Below are positions 39,272 to 50,662 of a DNA stretch of 64,000 bases, one piece after another. This DNA is from an uncultured Alphaproteobacteria bacterium. Lineage in GTDB: Bacteria > Pseudomonadota > Alphaproteobacteria > HIMB59 > GCA-002718135. Where the stretch lies: NCBI GenBank assembly GCA_902590695.1, contig CACIXR010000007.1, forward strand, positions 20,744-84,743. The letters run 5' to 3'. The number at the start of each line of letters is the position of its first letter. The first letter of the stretch is position 1. The notes beneath the pieces are model-generated. The model did not search any database. It had not been told where the DNA came from and was given only the letters and a program-made list of their open reading frames with translations. Made by a program: the position numbers and the translations under genes.

Positions 39272-39859
39272 TTATTTTACAATCTCCATTTTAATTATTT
39301 TATCTGGATCAGCAGGTGGTTCGCCTCTTGTGATATTATCAACAAATTCCATACCTTCAGTAACTTGAGCCCAAACGGTATATTGACCATCTAAAAAAGA
39401 GCAATCATTAAAACAAATGAAAAATTGACTATTGGCGCTATTTGGATTTTGAGCTCTTGCCATTGATACTGCCCCTCTTCCATGATTCTCAGAAGAAAAT
39501 TCTGCTTCAATATCTGGAAGTTTTGATCCACCTGTGCCTGCTCTTGATAAGTTGAAATTATCATTACTTGAATTTCCAAATTCTACATCACCGGTTTGAG
39601 CCATAAAGCCATCTATAACTCTATGAAAAACAACTCCATCATATTGTCCTTCTTCAATAAGTTGTTTGATTTGTTTTACATGTTTTGGTGCTACGTTTGG
39701 TTTTGTCTCTATTACAACAACACCATCTTTAAGTGTCATATGAATAGTATCTTTCTTTTCATCAGCCATTGAAATCCCCCCTTTTAAGAATATTGAGAAT
39801 ATGAAGATGAAAATAAATAGTTTTTTAAGTTTATTCATATTTGTTTTCTTTACCTTCAC
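39272..39859 (-). CDS. Exported peptidyl-prolyl cis-trans isomerase, cyclophilin type
   Basis: Signal peptide; YDGVVFHRVIDGFMAQTGD, GAVSMARAQNPNSANSQFFICF, FLDGQYTVWAQVTEGMEFVD. Confidence 0.94.
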   Translation of the reverse strand: MKVKKTNMNKLKKLFIFIFIFSIFLKGGISMADEKKDTIHMTLKDGVVVIETKPNVAPKHVKQIKQLIEEGQYDGVVFHRVIDGFMAQTGDVEFGNSSNDNFNLSRAGTGGSKLPDIEAEFSSENHGRGAVSMARAQNPNSANSQFFICFNDCSFLDGQYTVWAQVTEGMEFVDNITRGEPPADPDKIIKMEIVK

Positions 39860-39882
39860 CCAAATTGTTTTATATATATGTA

Positions 39883-40347
39883 ATGCACATCTTTGAAGAA
39901 AATATCAAGAAATTAGATCTAAAAATTCCAGATATGCCAACACCAATTGCAAATTACGTACCCTTTAAGATTGCAGATAATACCGTTTATGTATCTGGTC
40001 AAGGGCCCGTAATTGATGGTAAAATTCTTTATAGTGGAAAAGTTGGTGTAGATATTTCTGAAGAAGAAGGAATAAAAGCTGCTGAAACTTGTTGCATTAA
40101 TATTATTGCAGCTCTTAAAACATCGATAGATGGTGATTGGGACAGACTAGATTCTTTTTTAAAACTTGGAGGTTTTGTAAATTGCAATGATAACTTTACT
40201 GATCAACCAAAAATCATAAATGGAGCATCAGATTTATTAGTGAATATTTTTGGTGACAAAGGAAGACACTCAAGATTTGCAGTTGGTTCAAATGCGCTTC
40301 CTCTAAATATTTCTGTTGAAATAGACGCCATCATTAAAATCAAATAA
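39883..40347 (+). CDS. RidA-family protein
   Basis: TPIANYVPFKIADNTVYVSGQGPVIDGKILYSGKVG...; ATG 39883 preferred over TTG 39841. Confidence 0.88.
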   Translation: MHIFEENIKKLDLKIPDMPTPIANYVPFKIADNTVYVSGQGPVIDGKILYSGKVGVDISEEEGIKAAETCCINIIAALKTSIDGDWDRLDSFLKLGGFVNCNDNFTDQPKIINGASDLLVNIFGDKGRHSRFAVGSNALPLNISVEIDAIIKIK

Positions 40348-40357
40348 TAAATTTAAT

Positions 40358-41491
40358 ATGAGTAAATATTTTTTTTGCTCTTCGCTTAATGATATTAAAA
40401 AATCAGACTGGAATGAATGTGTTGGAAATGATCATCCATTCTTGCAATATGAATTTCTTCACGCATTAGAAGAGAGTAAAAGTGCAAATACCAAAACAGG
40501 TTGGCAACCATATCATTATATAGAAAAAGAAAATGATAAAATTATTTCATTATGTCCTCTTTACATAAAGAACCATTCGTTTGGAGAATATATCTTTGAT
40601 CATTCTTGGGCTGATGCTTATCATCGATATGGAATAAATTATTATCCAAAACTTCAATCTGCAATACCGTTTACACCCGTTACTGGTGATAGAATTGTTT
40701 TAAATAAGTCAGTTAAAGATAAAAAGAAAAAACAAGTTCAAGTAATTAAGAATATTATAGAAGAAGCTAAAAAAATAAATGTTTCTTCGCTGCATTTTAA
40801 TTTTGTTAATGATGCATCTAATTGGAATGATGTTGAGAATATTATGATTAGATCAGGGATACAGTTCCATTGGCATAATAATGAATATAAAAAATTTGAA
40901 GATTTTTTAAATGACCTATCTTCTAGAAAAAGAAAAATAATTAGACGGGAAAGACAATGTATTGAAAAAAATAATTTACAAGTAAAATTACTTAATGGAG
41001 ATGATATTAAAGAAGAACATATAAGTTTTTTTTACGATTGTTACTTAGATACTACTGGAAGAAAATGGGGATCCACGTATTTAACTAAAGAATTTTTCTT
41101 TGAAATATTAGATAATTTCAAAAATAACATTTTACTGATAATGGCCTTTCAAGAAGACAAAATGGTTGCCTCTGCAATTAATTTTATAAGCAAAACTCAT
41201 TTGTATGGACGTTTATGGGGGTCAAAATATGAAGTTCCCTTTTTACATTTTGAGCTTTGTTACTATCAAGCAATAGAATATGCCATCAGAAATAACATTA
41301 AAATAGTTGAGGCTGGTGCTCAAGGTGAGCATAAGTTACAGAGAGGATATGTTCCAACTAAAACATGGAGTGCGCATTGGATTAAAGATCAAGAATTCAG
41401 CAAGGCAATTCAAAATTTTCTTGATAATGAAAGTCAGTTAATTGATAGTCAGAAAGAAAGACTAGATGATTTTCTTCCGTTCAAAAATTAA
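40358..41491 (+). CDS. GNAT/FemAB-like peptidoglycan-biosynthesis N-acetyltransferase family protein
   Basis: NDHPFLQYEFLHALEES, SAIPFTPVTGDRI, RKRKIIRRER, GRLWGSKYEVPFLHFELCYYQAIEYAI, EAGAQGEHKLQRGYVPT. Confidence 0.88.
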   Translation: MSKYFFCSSLNDIKKSDWNECVGNDHPFLQYEFLHALEESKSANTKTGWQPYHYIEKENDKIISLCPLYIKNHSFGEYIFDHSWADAYHRYGINYYPKLQSAIPFTPVTGDRIVLNKSVKDKKKKQVQVIKNIIEEAKKINVSSLHFNFVNDASNWNDVENIMIRSGIQFHWHNNEYKKFEDFLNDLSSRKRKIIRRERQCIEKNNLQVKLLNGDDIKEEHISFFYDCYLDTTGRKWGSTYLTKEFFFEILDNFKNNILLIMAFQEDKMVASAINFISKTHLYGRLWGSKYEVPFLHFELCYYQAIEYAIRNNIKIVEAGAQGEHKLQRGYVPTKTWSAHWIKDQEFSKAIQNFLDNESQLIDSQKERLDDFLPFKN

Positions 41492-43782
41492 GCAAGTTCT
41501 TTTTTAACTTCTTGCTTATTTGAAAATTCAAAACTAATTTTTTTATCCTTGCATGTTATTTCTACATGACCACCCTTAGATAATTTTCCAAAAATTAATT
41601 CTTCAGCCATAGGTTTTTTGACTTTTTCTTGTATTACTCTTCCTAATTCTCTTGCACCATAAACCTCATCATAACCTTCTTCGGCTAATAATTCTTTTGC
41701 TTCCTTATTAATTGATAATGAAACACCTTTATCTTCAAGTTGAGCCTCAATTTCTATGATGAACTTATCTACGATAGAAAGTACTATATTTTTAGATAAA
41801 TGATTAAAATGAATTATTGAATCAATTCGATTTCTAAATTCGGGTGAAAAAATTCTATTAATTGCATCACTACTATCATCGTTAGATCTTTTTGCATTAA
41901 ATCCTATTTTGTTTTTAGATACATCAATTGCACCAGCATTTGTTGTCATAATTAGTATAACATTTCTAAAATCTATAGTCTTGCCATTATGGTCAGTCAG
42001 TTTTCCATAATCCATTACTTGAAGTAGTATATTGAATAAATCAAAATGAGCTTTTTCAATTTCATCTAAAAGCAGTACACAATGAGGATTTTGATCTACA
42101 CCATCTGTTAATAATCCCCCTTGATCGAAACCAACATAACCTGGAGGAGCTCCAATAAGTCTACTAACGGTATGACGCTCCATATATTCTGACATATCAA
42201 ATCTAAGAAGTTTAATACCAAGTGTATTACTTAGCTGTTTAGCTACCTCAGTCTTTCCAACTCCAGTAGGTCCAGAAAATAAATAGGAGCCTATTGGTTT
42301 ACCATCTTCTCTAAGCCCTGCTCTTGCTAACTTTATAGAAGATGAAAGTTCCTCAATAGCTTTGTCTTGACCAAATACGAAATTTTTCAAATCTCTTTCT
42401 AAATTTTTTAAACTATTCTTATCACTTTGATTAACAGATTTTGTTGGAATTCTTGCCATTAAGGCAACAACTGCTTCTATATCTTTTGATAGAATAATTT
42501 TCTTTCTTTTCTCTTCAGGCAATAAATATTGTGATGCACCTGCTTCGTCAATGACATCAATGGCTTTATCAGGAAGTTTCCTATCACCTATATATTTATT
42601 TGATAATTCAACAGCGCTAATAATTGCTTCAGGTGAATATTTAATATTATGATGTTCTTCATAGTAAGTTTTTAAACCTTCAAGAATTTTGATTGTCTCA
42701 TCTTTTGATGGTTCTTTAACATCAATTTTTTGGAATCTTCTGACCAAAGCTCTATCTTTTTCAAAATAGTTTTTAAACTCCTTATAAGTAGTTGACCCAA
42801 TGCATTTAAGAGTACCATTGCCTAGAGAGGGTTTTAATAAATTACTGGCATCCATTGATCCTCCACTGGTAGCTCCTGCACCAATAACAGTATGGATTTC
42901 ATCTATAAATAAAACAGCTTTGTCTTTTTTTTGTAATTCTTTAAGAACTGCTTTCAATCTTTCTTCAAAATCACCTCTGTATCTTGTACCTGCAAGTAGA
43001 GCGCCCATATCCAGTGAATATATAATTGCGTCCTCCATAATTTTAGGTACTTTTTTTTCTGTAATTCTTTTTGCCAGTCCTTCAGCAATTGCTGTTTTCC
43101 CAACACCAGGGTCTCCAACAAATAAAGGATTATTTTTTTGTCTTCTGCATAAAATTTGAATTGTTCTATCTAGCTCTTTGCTTCTCCCAATTAGCTTATC
43201 AATTTTACCATCTTTTGATTTTTCATTTAAGTTAATACAAAACTGACCTAAAGCACTTTTCGGTTTTTGTTGTTCATTATTGTCATTTGTTTGACTATCT
43301 ACAAATTCTTCATTTTCAAAACTTTCATTACTTTTAGAAATACCATGTGAAATATATTGAACAGCATCTAATCTGCTCATATTTTGTTGATGAAGAAAAT
43401 ATACTGCATGGCTTTCTTTCTCAGAAAATAAAGCTACAATCATGTTAGCTCCTGTAACACTCTCTCTCCCACTCGATTGCACGTGAATAGCAGCTCTTTG
43501 TAAAACTCTTTGAAAACCATTTGTTAATTTTGGCTCTCCAGTAAAGTTCTCTTTAAGATTTTCTAAATCATTAATAATAAATTTCTCAACACTTTCTTTT
43601 AAATTTGAAATATCTACTGCGCACGCCTTAAGAACACTGATTGCATCTTGATCTTCCAAAAGAGAAAATAATAAATGCTCTAGAGTTACATACTCATGCT
43701 TATAAGTAGTCGCTAGTTGATACGCTTCTCTTAATGTTTTTTCTAAATTTTGTGACAGCATTAACTTTTTTCCATTGTGCAT
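41488..43782 (-). CDS. clpA: ATP-dependent Clp protease ATP-binding subunit ClpA
   Basis: [74 protein letters not shown]. Confidence 0.97.
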   Translation of the reverse strand: MHNGKKLMLSQNLEKTLREAYQLATTYKHEYVTLEHLLFSLLEDQDAISVLKACAVDISNLKESVEKFIINDLENLKENFTGEPKLTNGFQRVLQRAAIHVQSSGRESVTGANMIVALFSEKESHAVYFLHQQNMSRLDAVQYISHGISKSNESFENEEFVDSQTNDNNEQQKPKSALGQFCINLNEKSKDGKIDKLIGRSKELDRTIQILCRRQKNNPLFVGDPGVGKTAIAEGLAKRITEKKVPKIMEDAIIYSLDMGALLAGTRYRGDFEERLKAVLKELQKKDKAVLFIDEIHTVIGAGATSGGSMDASNLLKPSLGNGTLKCIGSTTYKEFKNYFEKDRALVRRFQKIDVKEPSKDETIKILEGLKTYYEEHHNIKYSPEAIISAVELSNKYIGDRKLPDKAIDVIDEAGASQYLLPEEKRKKIILSKDIEAVVALMARIPTKSVNQSDKNSLKNLERDLKNFVFGQDKAIEELSSSIKLARAGLREDGKPIGSYLFSGPTGVGKTEVAKQLSNTLGIKLLRFDMSEYMERHTVSRLIGAPPGYVGFDQGGLLTDGVDQNPHCVLLLDEIEKAHFDLFNILLQVMDYGKLTDHNGKTIDFRNVILIMTTNAGAIDVSKNKIGFNAKRSNDDSSDAINRIFSPEFRNRIDSIIHFNHLSKNIVLSIVDKFIIEIEAQLEDKGVSLSINKEAKELLAEEGYDEVYGARELGRVIQEKVKKPMAEELIFGKLSKGGHVEITCKDKKISFEFSNKQEVKKELA

Positions 43783-44096
43783 TGTAAAGGATGTTCATTT
43801 TTTTTTGCCATATCCATTACTGATTTACATTTAGACTCAGCCACTTCATAAGTAAATGTTCCACAAACACCAATACCATTTTTGTGAACATGGAGCATGA
43901 TTTGTGTAGCCTCCTCTTGTTTTTTATTAAATATTTTTTCTAACACCATAACAACAAACTCCATTGGGGTATAGTCATCATTTAAAAGTAGAACATTATA
44001 CATGGATGGTTTTTTTGTCTTAGGCTTTGTATCTAATAAAAGGCCTCTTTGAAAATCGTCCTTATTATTGTTATTATTTTGATCTTCATTTACCAT
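43761..44096 (-). CDS. clpS: ATP-dependent Clp protease adaptor ClpS
   Basis: [61 protein letters not shown]. Confidence 0.97.
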   Translation of the reverse strand: MVNEDQNNNNNKDDFQRGLLLDTKPKTKKPSMYNVLLLNDDYTPMEFVVMVLEKIFNKKQEEATQIMLHVHKNGIGVCGTFTYEVAESKCKSVMDMAKKNEHPLQCTMEKS

Positions 44097-44179
44097 ATTT
44101 CTTAAATAATATGTTTTAGAATATTTTAAAGTATTTTTCTGTTTGAAAGCATCGAAAATCTTATGTTAATCAAGAAAAA

Positions 44180-45292
44180 ATGAAAAAAAATTTATTATTA
44201 ATCATAATTTTAAATAGCTTTTTAATATTAGGTTTTTCATCAAATCTTTTTGCTAAAAAAGCAGCAATCGTTATTGATTTTGACACAGAAGAAGTATTAT
44301 TCGAAATTAACGCCGATACGAGGAATTATCCAGCATCCTTAACAAAAATAATGACTCTCTACATAGTGTTTGATTATATTAATAAAGGAAAGCTTAGTTA
44401 TGATAGTCAATTAAGTGTATCAAATATTGCTGCTTCAAGATCACCAAGCAAACTTTATTTAGAAGCAGGATCAAGTATAAAAGTTAGAGATGCAATTAAT
44501 GCACTTATAATTAAATCAGCAAATGATGTAGCAACTGTAGTTTCTGAAAATATATCAGGCAGTGAAAAAGAGTTCGCTAAACTTATGACACGCTATGCAA
44601 AAAATTTAGGCATGAATAATACAACATTTAAAAATGCGTCAGGTCTTCCCAATAGAGCACAATTAACAACTGCAAGAGATATAGCAAAACTTTCACATGC
44701 ACTAATTTCAAATTTTCCAGAAGAATATAAATTGTTTAGCAAAACAAAATTTACTTATAAGGGTAAGACTTACAAAACGCATAATAAATTAATGTTAAGC
44801 TACGATGGCGCTGATGGAATTAAAACTGGATATATAAAAGCATCTGGTTTTCAGTTAGCTTTTTCTGCTGTTAGAGATGATAAGAGATTAATAGGAATTA
44901 TTTTTGGAGGTGATACAGGAAGCCAACGGAACAAATCTTTAAAAATAATAATGGATAAAGAATTTGCTGAATTAAATATTAAGACAAAAAGTAGTAATAA
45001 AAAAATAGTTAAAAAAGACGAGACTGCAAACCAAAAAATTGAAAAGAAAAAAAATGCTTATTCCATTGTTGTTGGAACATTTAAGTATAGAAATAATGCA
45101 GAAAAACAAATCAAATTAATTAAGAGTAAATATCCAGTTTCGACTACAGATAAAATTTCAAATGTTGTGCTGATAAAAGTTAGCGGTAAACAACTTTATG
45201 AATCTAGATTTGAAAATTTTACTAAAAAAGAAGCGTATACAGCCTGTAAAAGACTGAAAAAATATAATCGTGATTGTTTTGTTAGACTGTAA
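44180..45292 (+). CDS. dacA: D-alanyl-D-alanine carboxypeptidase (PBP5/6 family) with C-terminal SPOR-like domain
   Basis: NYPASLTKIMTLYIVFDYI (SxxK), KSANDVA (SxN), DGIKTGYIKASGFQL (KTG); C-terminal YSIVVGTFKYRNNAEKQIKLIK. Confidence 0.93.
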   Translation: MKKNLLLIIILNSFLILGFSSNLFAKKAAIVIDFDTEEVLFEINADTRNYPASLTKIMTLYIVFDYINKGKLSYDSQLSVSNIAASRSPSKLYLEAGSSIKVRDAINALIIKSANDVATVVSENISGSEKEFAKLMTRYAKNLGMNNTTFKNASGLPNRAQLTTARDIAKLSHALISNFPEEYKLFSKTKFTYKGKTYKTHNKLMLSYDGADGIKTGYIKASGFQLAFSAVRDDKRLIGIIFGGDTGSQRNKSLKIIMDKEFAELNIKTKSSNKKIVKKDETANQKIEKKKNAYSIVVGTFKYRNNAEKQIKLIKSKYPVSTTDKISNVVLIKVSGKQLYESRFENFTKKEAYTACKRLKKYNRDCFVRL

Positions 45293-46697
45293 AATTATAA
45301 TTTACACCGCTTAGAGATAACTGATTTTCGATAATTGCTATTAAAGACTTAAGGCCTTCTTGAGAAGTAGACTCTGCTCTACAAGTTAGTTGGTTTTGGG
45401 TATTACTAGCTCTCATTAGAAACCATCCATCATCATTTTCCACTCTTATGCCGTCAATATCTATAATTTTACCTTCTGTATTTTTTATTCTTTCTTTTAT
45501 TTCTTCAATAATTAAAAATTTTTTTGTTTCATCTACATCAAACCTTGTTTCAGGGGTTGAATAAGTTTTTGGATATATATTAATTAACTCATTCAAGGAT
45601 TTTTCTTGATTACATAATATTCGTAATAAGCGTAACGCGACATACATTGCATCATCGTAACCATAAAAATCATCTGCATAACATACATGACCACTCATTT
45701 CTCCTGATAAAGGGGATTTTAATTCTTTCATTTTTTCTTTTATTGGAGAGTGACCAGTTTTAGACATAATAGGATCGCAATTAAGTTTTTTTGCTTCATC
45801 AAAAAAAACTTTACTACATTTAACATCCATAATTATTTTTGGGTTATCGTATAAGTTAGCAATTTCAGTGCATAGTAATAACATGTACTGATCCGCCCAA
45901 ACTAAATTGCCTAAGTTGTCTACAACACCTAAACGATCTCCATCTCCATCAAAAGCCAGACCTATGTCACATTTGTTATCTTTGACTGACTTTATTAATT
46001 GCTCCATATTTTTTGGAACAGTTGGATCTGGGTGATGATTAGGGAAATTTCCATCAACTTCTTCATTAATTAATATATTTTCAGAATTATTTAAATTGTT
46101 TGTAACTTCCTTAATGACAGCTCCCATCGCACCATTACCAATATCCCAAGCAATTTTTATTTTTTTATTGAGATTAATATTTTGTAATAATCTTTCGTTA
46201 TAATCTTTTTTAATATCTTCATTAATAATTTCACCTTGGACTAATTTTAAATCATTTTGATCAATTAATTTTTGAAGGCTTTGAATGTCTTCGGCATAAA
46301 AAGAATGCTTATTTAAAACCATTTTAAAGCCATTGTATTCTGATGGATTATGAGAACCTGTAACCATTATAGCTGCGTCTGCATTAAGATGGTAATGAGC
46401 AAAGTAAGTCATAGGTGTAGGCCCCATACCAATATTAATTACCTTAGCGCCTGAATCTTTTAAACCTTGACATAGTGCTTTATGTAAATCTGGTGATGTT
46501 AATCTCCCATCGTAGCCTGTAGCAATTATATTAGATTTTAAGCGATTAATTACCGTGTATGCAAATGTTCTTCCAATAGTATAGGCGGTGTTTTGATTAA
46601 TATTATTACCAACCACACCTCGGATATCATACTCTCTTAAAACCTCTTTATCAAAATTCTCAATTTCCAATTTATTTACCTGTTCCATAGTATTCAT
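45282..46697 (-). CDS. Phosphomannomutase/phosphoglucomutase
   Basis: REYDIRGVVG, MVTGSHNPSEYNGFKMV, LAFDGDGDRLGVVD, GEMSGHVCYADDFYGYDDAMYVALRLL. Confidence 0.95.
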   Translation of the reverse strand: MNTMEQVNKLEIENFDKEVLREYDIRGVVGNNINQNTAYTIGRTFAYTVINRLKSNIIATGYDGRLTSPDLHKALCQGLKDSGAKVINIGMGPTPMTYFAHYHLNADAAIMVTGSHNPSEYNGFKMVLNKHSFYAEDIQSLQKLIDQNDLKLVQGEIINEDIKKDYNERLLQNINLNKKIKIAWDIGNGAMGAVIKEVTNNLNNSENILINEEVDGNFPNHHPDPTVPKNMEQLIKSVKDNKCDIGLAFDGDGDRLGVVDNLGNLVWADQYMLLLCTEIANLYDNPKIIMDVKCSKVFFDEAKKLNCDPIMSKTGHSPIKEKMKELKSPLSGEMSGHVCYADDFYGYDDAMYVALRLLRILCNQEKSLNELINIYPKTYSTPETRFDVDETKKFLIIEEIKERIKNTEGKIIDIDGIRVENDDGWFLMRASNTQNQLTCRAESTSQEGLKSLIAIIENQLSLSGVNYNFTV

Positions 46698-47970
46698 ATC
46701 CCATGTCTTTTAAATCTTTTGGAATATAAATGTTTCTTAAATCGAAAATGATTTTGTCTTTTAATAATTTAGATATTTTCTCAAAATTTAATGCTCTGAA
46801 TTCGTTCCATTCTGTTCCAATAATGATTGCAGAGGATCCCTCACAAGCTTCGTAAGCAGAATTAAATAAAACAAGATTAGAATTTTCTTTTTTAACATTG
46901 CCCATAGCCTCAGGATCATAACATTGTATTTTAAATCCTTGTTCAAAAAGTAATGATGCAATTTTCATCGATGTAGAATCTCTTATATCATCTGTATTAG
47001 GTTTAAAACTTAAACCAAGAAAAGTTATTGTAGAATTATTTTTTATTTTTGAACTAATTTTACTAGAAATTTTAATTATACGATCTTGATTAGATTTGTT
47101 CACTGCATTAATTATAGATAAATCAATATTTTTCTTTTTAGCTGTAGAAGCAAAAGCCTTAACATCTTTTGGAAAACATGAACCTCCAAATCCAGGTCCC
47201 GCATTTAAAAATTTGGAACCAATACGTTTATCTATACCCATTGCATGTGCTACCTGCTGAACATCAGCTCCTACTACTTCACATAAGTCAGCAACCTCAT
47301 TAATAAATGCAATTTTAGTTGCTAGAAAACTATTAGATGCATATTTAATAATTTCTGATGTTTCTATTGATGTAGCCACAATTGGAGTTTCCTTAAGAAA
47401 TAAAGGTCTATAAAGTTCTCTCATTATATTTTCAGATTTTTTATTATCTGTTCCTATTACAATTCTATCTGGTCTAATAAAATCATCAATAGCAGATCCT
47501 TCTCGTAAAAACTCTGGATTAGAAACTACATCAAAAAATTTTTGATCAACTTTATTTGATATAATTTTTTTTACTTCACTTGTCGTTCCAACTGGTACGG
47601 TGGATTTAGTTACAACTAAACAATATTTTTTTATACTTTCTGAAATTTCATCTGCAACTTGCCATACAAAACTTAAATCAGCTTCATCTTCTAACCTTCT
47701 TGTAGGAGTTCCAACAGTTATAAAAAAAATATCTGTATTTTCTGAATTATTTTTTATGCTTGAAGCAAAAGATAATAATTTTGTTTTATTAATATGCTTA
47801 TCTAAAAGCTTATCCATTCCAGGTTCAAAAAATGGACACGTACCTGATTTGAGTTCTTCAAGACGCTTCGTATCTTTATCGATACATGTTACAGAATATC
47901 CAAATTCAGCAAAGCAAACTCCCGTCACCAAACCAACGTAACCGGTACCAACGATTGTAAGATTCATCAT
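46672..47970 (-). CDS. UDP-glucose 6-dehydrogenase
   Basis: MNLTIVGTGYVGLVTGVCFAEFGYSVTCIDKD, NPEFLREGSAIDDF, GPGFGGSCFPKDVKA, LGLSFKPNTDDIRDSTS. Confidence 0.95.
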   Translation of the reverse strand: MMNLTIVGTGYVGLVTGVCFAEFGYSVTCIDKDTKRLEELKSGTCPFFEPGMDKLLDKHINKTKLLSFASSIKNNSENTDIFFITVGTPTRRLEDEADLSFVWQVADEISESIKKYCLVVTKSTVPVGTTSEVKKIISNKVDQKFFDVVSNPEFLREGSAIDDFIRPDRIVIGTDNKKSENIMRELYRPLFLKETPIVATSIETSEIIKYASNSFLATKIAFINEVADLCEVVGADVQQVAHAMGIDKRIGSKFLNAGPGFGGSCFPKDVKAFASTAKKKNIDLSIINAVNKSNQDRIIKISSKISSKIKNNSTITFLGLSFKPNTDDIRDSTSMKIASLLFEQGFKIQCYDPEAMGNVKKENSNLVLFNSAYEACEGSSAIIIGTEWNEFRALNFEKISKLLKDKIIFDLRNIYIPKDLKDMGYEYYGTGK

Positions 47971-48087
47971 ATTGCAGAATTTATTAAAATTTCTGTCTCA
48001 ATAAACTAAATATTTATCATTTGTTATAAAATAAATACGAGATTTTTACTGGAAAAAACGTAAATATTTATTATTTATATAGTAATT

Positions 48088-49098
48088 ATGACAGAAACTA
48101 AAAAGATTCAAACAGGAATAAATAACATTTCCGAGGAATGGTTTAGAGCTAACATAGATAGAAAAACACTAAAAAAACTTTCTAAAAGATCAGATTTTGA
48201 AGGTTGGAAACATATAATTATTTATGCAATATCTTTAACCGCTCTATGTGCGTTATCAGTATATGCATGGGAAACTTTATGGTTCCTTCCTGCTTATCTT
48301 GCTTATTGCACTCTTTGGGGTGGAGCTGATGCTATATGGCATGAGTGTGGTCATGGAACCGCTTTCAAAAATAGAAAGTTAAATAAATTTTTCTATAACA
48401 TTGCTAGTTTTATGAATAATTTTGAACCTGTTAGATGGAAGTGGAGTCACTCTCTTCATCATAGCTATACTGCCTCAGTTGATCCTCATGACTACGAAGT
48501 TGATGGGAGTATTTTTGCTAAACATACATTTTTAAGTTTTATTTTAAATTTTATTCCTGGAATTGGTTTTTTTACAATTCATAAATCTCTTTATGTAGAA
48601 ATTATAAAACATGCTTTAGGTATTAAAACTGATGTAATGAAAGATTGCATACCAGAAGATAAAATAAAAGATTGTATTAATAGTTCTAGAACTTTTGTCT
48701 TACTATGGATATTAATAATAGCTGCCTCAATTTACTTTTCTACCTTTCTTCCGATATTTTTATTTTTAATTCCAAAGTTCTTTGGCATTAATGGCATCTG
48801 GGGCGTAACACAACACATGGGTCTAAAAGAAAATGCCAAGGATCACCGACTATCAACAAGATCAGTTAGGCTTAATCCGATTTTTAGTTTTATTTATTGG
48901 AAGATGGAATACCATATTGAACATCATATGTTTCCTATGATACCTTCATACAATCTTCCTAAATTATATGATGTTATAAAAGATCAAATGCCAGAACCAC
49001 AAACTTTATATCAAGCTTATAAAGAAATTATTCCAGCAGTTATAAAAAAATCTAAAAATCCCGATTATTTTATTCCAGTTCAAGTTCCAAATAACTAA
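48088..49098 (+). CDS. Membrane fatty acid desaturase-family protein (copy 1)
   Basis: Histidine boxes HECGHGTAF, HSLHHSYTA, EYHIEHHMFP; multiple TM. Confidence 0.88.
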   Translation: MTETKKIQTGINNISEEWFRANIDRKTLKKLSKRSDFEGWKHIIIYAISLTALCALSVYAWETLWFLPAYLAYCTLWGGADAIWHECGHGTAFKNRKLNKFFYNIASFMNNFEPVRWKWSHSLHHSYTASVDPHDYEVDGSIFAKHTFLSFILNFIPGIGFFTIHKSLYVEIIKHALGIKTDVMKDCIPEDKIKDCINSSRTFVLLWILIIAASIYFSTFLPIFLFLIPKFFGINGIWGVTQHMGLKENAKDHRLSTRSVRLNPIFSFIYWKMEYHIEHHMFPMIPSYNLPKLYDVIKDQMPEPQTLYQAYKEIIPAVIKKSKNPDYFIPVQVPNN

Positions 49099-49144
49099 AC
49101 TGTTCTTGACACATCTTCAGCTTTAGTTTTATCTATATATTTAT

Positions 49145-50581
49145 ATGGAGTTAAGAAATTTTATTGATGGTAAATTCATTGATTCACTCTCAAAGAAAAA
49201 TATTCCTGTATTAAATCCGGCTAATCAAAAAATTGTTGGTAATATTGATGAAGCATTGGATGAAGAAATAGATTTAGCTTTCAAAGCTGCAAAAAGAGCA
49301 TTCGATAAAAGAATTTTAGTAGACATGGATGCAAAAAATAAATCGAATATAATGAGAGCTATTGCTCAAAAATTAAGAGAGCGCAAAGAAGAAGGAGGCA
49401 AACTCCTTAGCCAAGAAAATGGCAAAACGATTAAACAATGTATTGATGAATTTAAAGGTGCTGCCGATACTTTTGATTTTTATGCTGGACTCACAGATAA
49501 AATAGAAAATAAACTTATACCTTCAGGACATGATACTTTAAATTATGTTGTACTTGAGCCTTTTGGAGTAGCTCTTCAAATTGTTCCGTGGAACTATCCT
49601 GTTTCTATTTTTTCAGGTATGGTTGCACAAAACTGGATTGTTGGAAATACAATAGTTATCAAACCTCCTGAATTGTGTCCCATATCATCTAATTTTTATG
49701 GTCAAATTTTTAAAGATGTAGGCGTGCCAAATGGAATTATAAATATTGTTCATGGTTATGGTGAAACAACTGGTCGAAAACTAGTTCAACATCCTGGAAG
49801 TGATTATATTGTTTTTACAGGATCGCCTGAAGTTGCATCTGAAATTCTAAAAGAAACAGCAGATAGAATTATTCCTACTCATTTTGAATTAGGCGGAAAG
49901 TCTGCAGCTATAATCTATCCTGATGCCGATATTGATAAAGCTGTAGACAGTACTTTAAGAGGAGTTTTTAAACCTAATGCTGGTCAAATTTGTGTAGCGA
50001 TGTCTAGAGTATTACTGCATCCAAAAATTAAAGATGAGTACATGACAAAGCTAGTGGCAAAAACACAAAAATTAAAAGTTGGTGCAGGTGATGAAAAAGA
50101 TACTCAGGTAACACCACTTATTTCAAAAGATCAAATGCAAAGAGTCTCAAATTATGTAAAATCTGGAGTACAATCAGGAGCAACTATAGCCATAGGTGGA
50201 GAAAAGGCTGAAAGAGAAGATGGTAATTTCTACAAACCAACGATTTTTGACAATGTAAAAATTGATGCAACAATTGCACAAGAAGAAATATTTGGTCCAG
50301 TTACATCAATATTTGATTTTGAAGATGAAGAAGAAGCAATAAGTATAGCAAACTCAACGAAATATGGTTTAGCTTCGGGTGTATTTACTGCAGATGATCA
50401 AAAAGCGAGATGGACAGCTGATAGAATTCAAGCCGGAATTATATGGCATAATGACTGGGCTGTTGATGGAACCAACCTACCTGGAGGGGGTTACAAAAGA
50501 TCTGGTTATGGAAGAGATGGTGGGGTTGATGGTGTCTATAGTCATGGACAAACTAAGCGTATAAGTAAAAGACTCTACTAG
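49145..50581 (+). CDS. NAD(P)-dependent aldehyde dehydrogenase
   Basis: IVPWNYPVSIFSGMVAQNWIVGNTIVIKPPELCP, FTGSPEVASEI, HFELGGKSAAII, NAGQICVAMSRVLLH. Confidence 0.95.
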   Translation: MELRNFIDGKFIDSLSKKNIPVLNPANQKIVGNIDEALDEEIDLAFKAAKRAFDKRILVDMDAKNKSNIMRAIAQKLRERKEEGGKLLSQENGKTIKQCIDEFKGAADTFDFYAGLTDKIENKLIPSGHDTLNYVVLEPFGVALQIVPWNYPVSIFSGMVAQNWIVGNTIVIKPPELCPISSNFYGQIFKDVGVPNGIINIVHGYGETTGRKLVQHPGSDYIVFTGSPEVASEILKETADRIIPTHFELGGKSAAIIYPDADIDKAVDSTLRGVFKPNAGQICVAMSRVLLHPKIKDEYMTKLVAKTQKLKVGAGDEKDTQVTPLISKDQMQRVSNYVKSGVQSGATIAIGGEKAEREDGNFYKPTIFDNVKIDATIAQEEIFGPVTSIFDFEDEEEAISIANSTKYGLASGVFTADDQKARWTADRIQAGIIWHNDWAVDGTNLPGGGYKRSGYGRDGGVDGVYSHGQTKRISKRLY

Positions 50582-50662
50582 TTGACATTTATAAGTTATT
50601 TTTGTTAAACTTTATTATTATTATTTAATATTAATGTTAAAAATAAATCCGTGGGAGGAAAT

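Noticed and set aside
42800-43159. 119-aa plus-strand ORF inside clpA (and similar 38933-39271, 47600-47941)
   Set aside because: Antisense to conserved motifs of ClpA, dipeptidase and UDP-glucose dehydrogenase respectively; mirror-frame artefacts.
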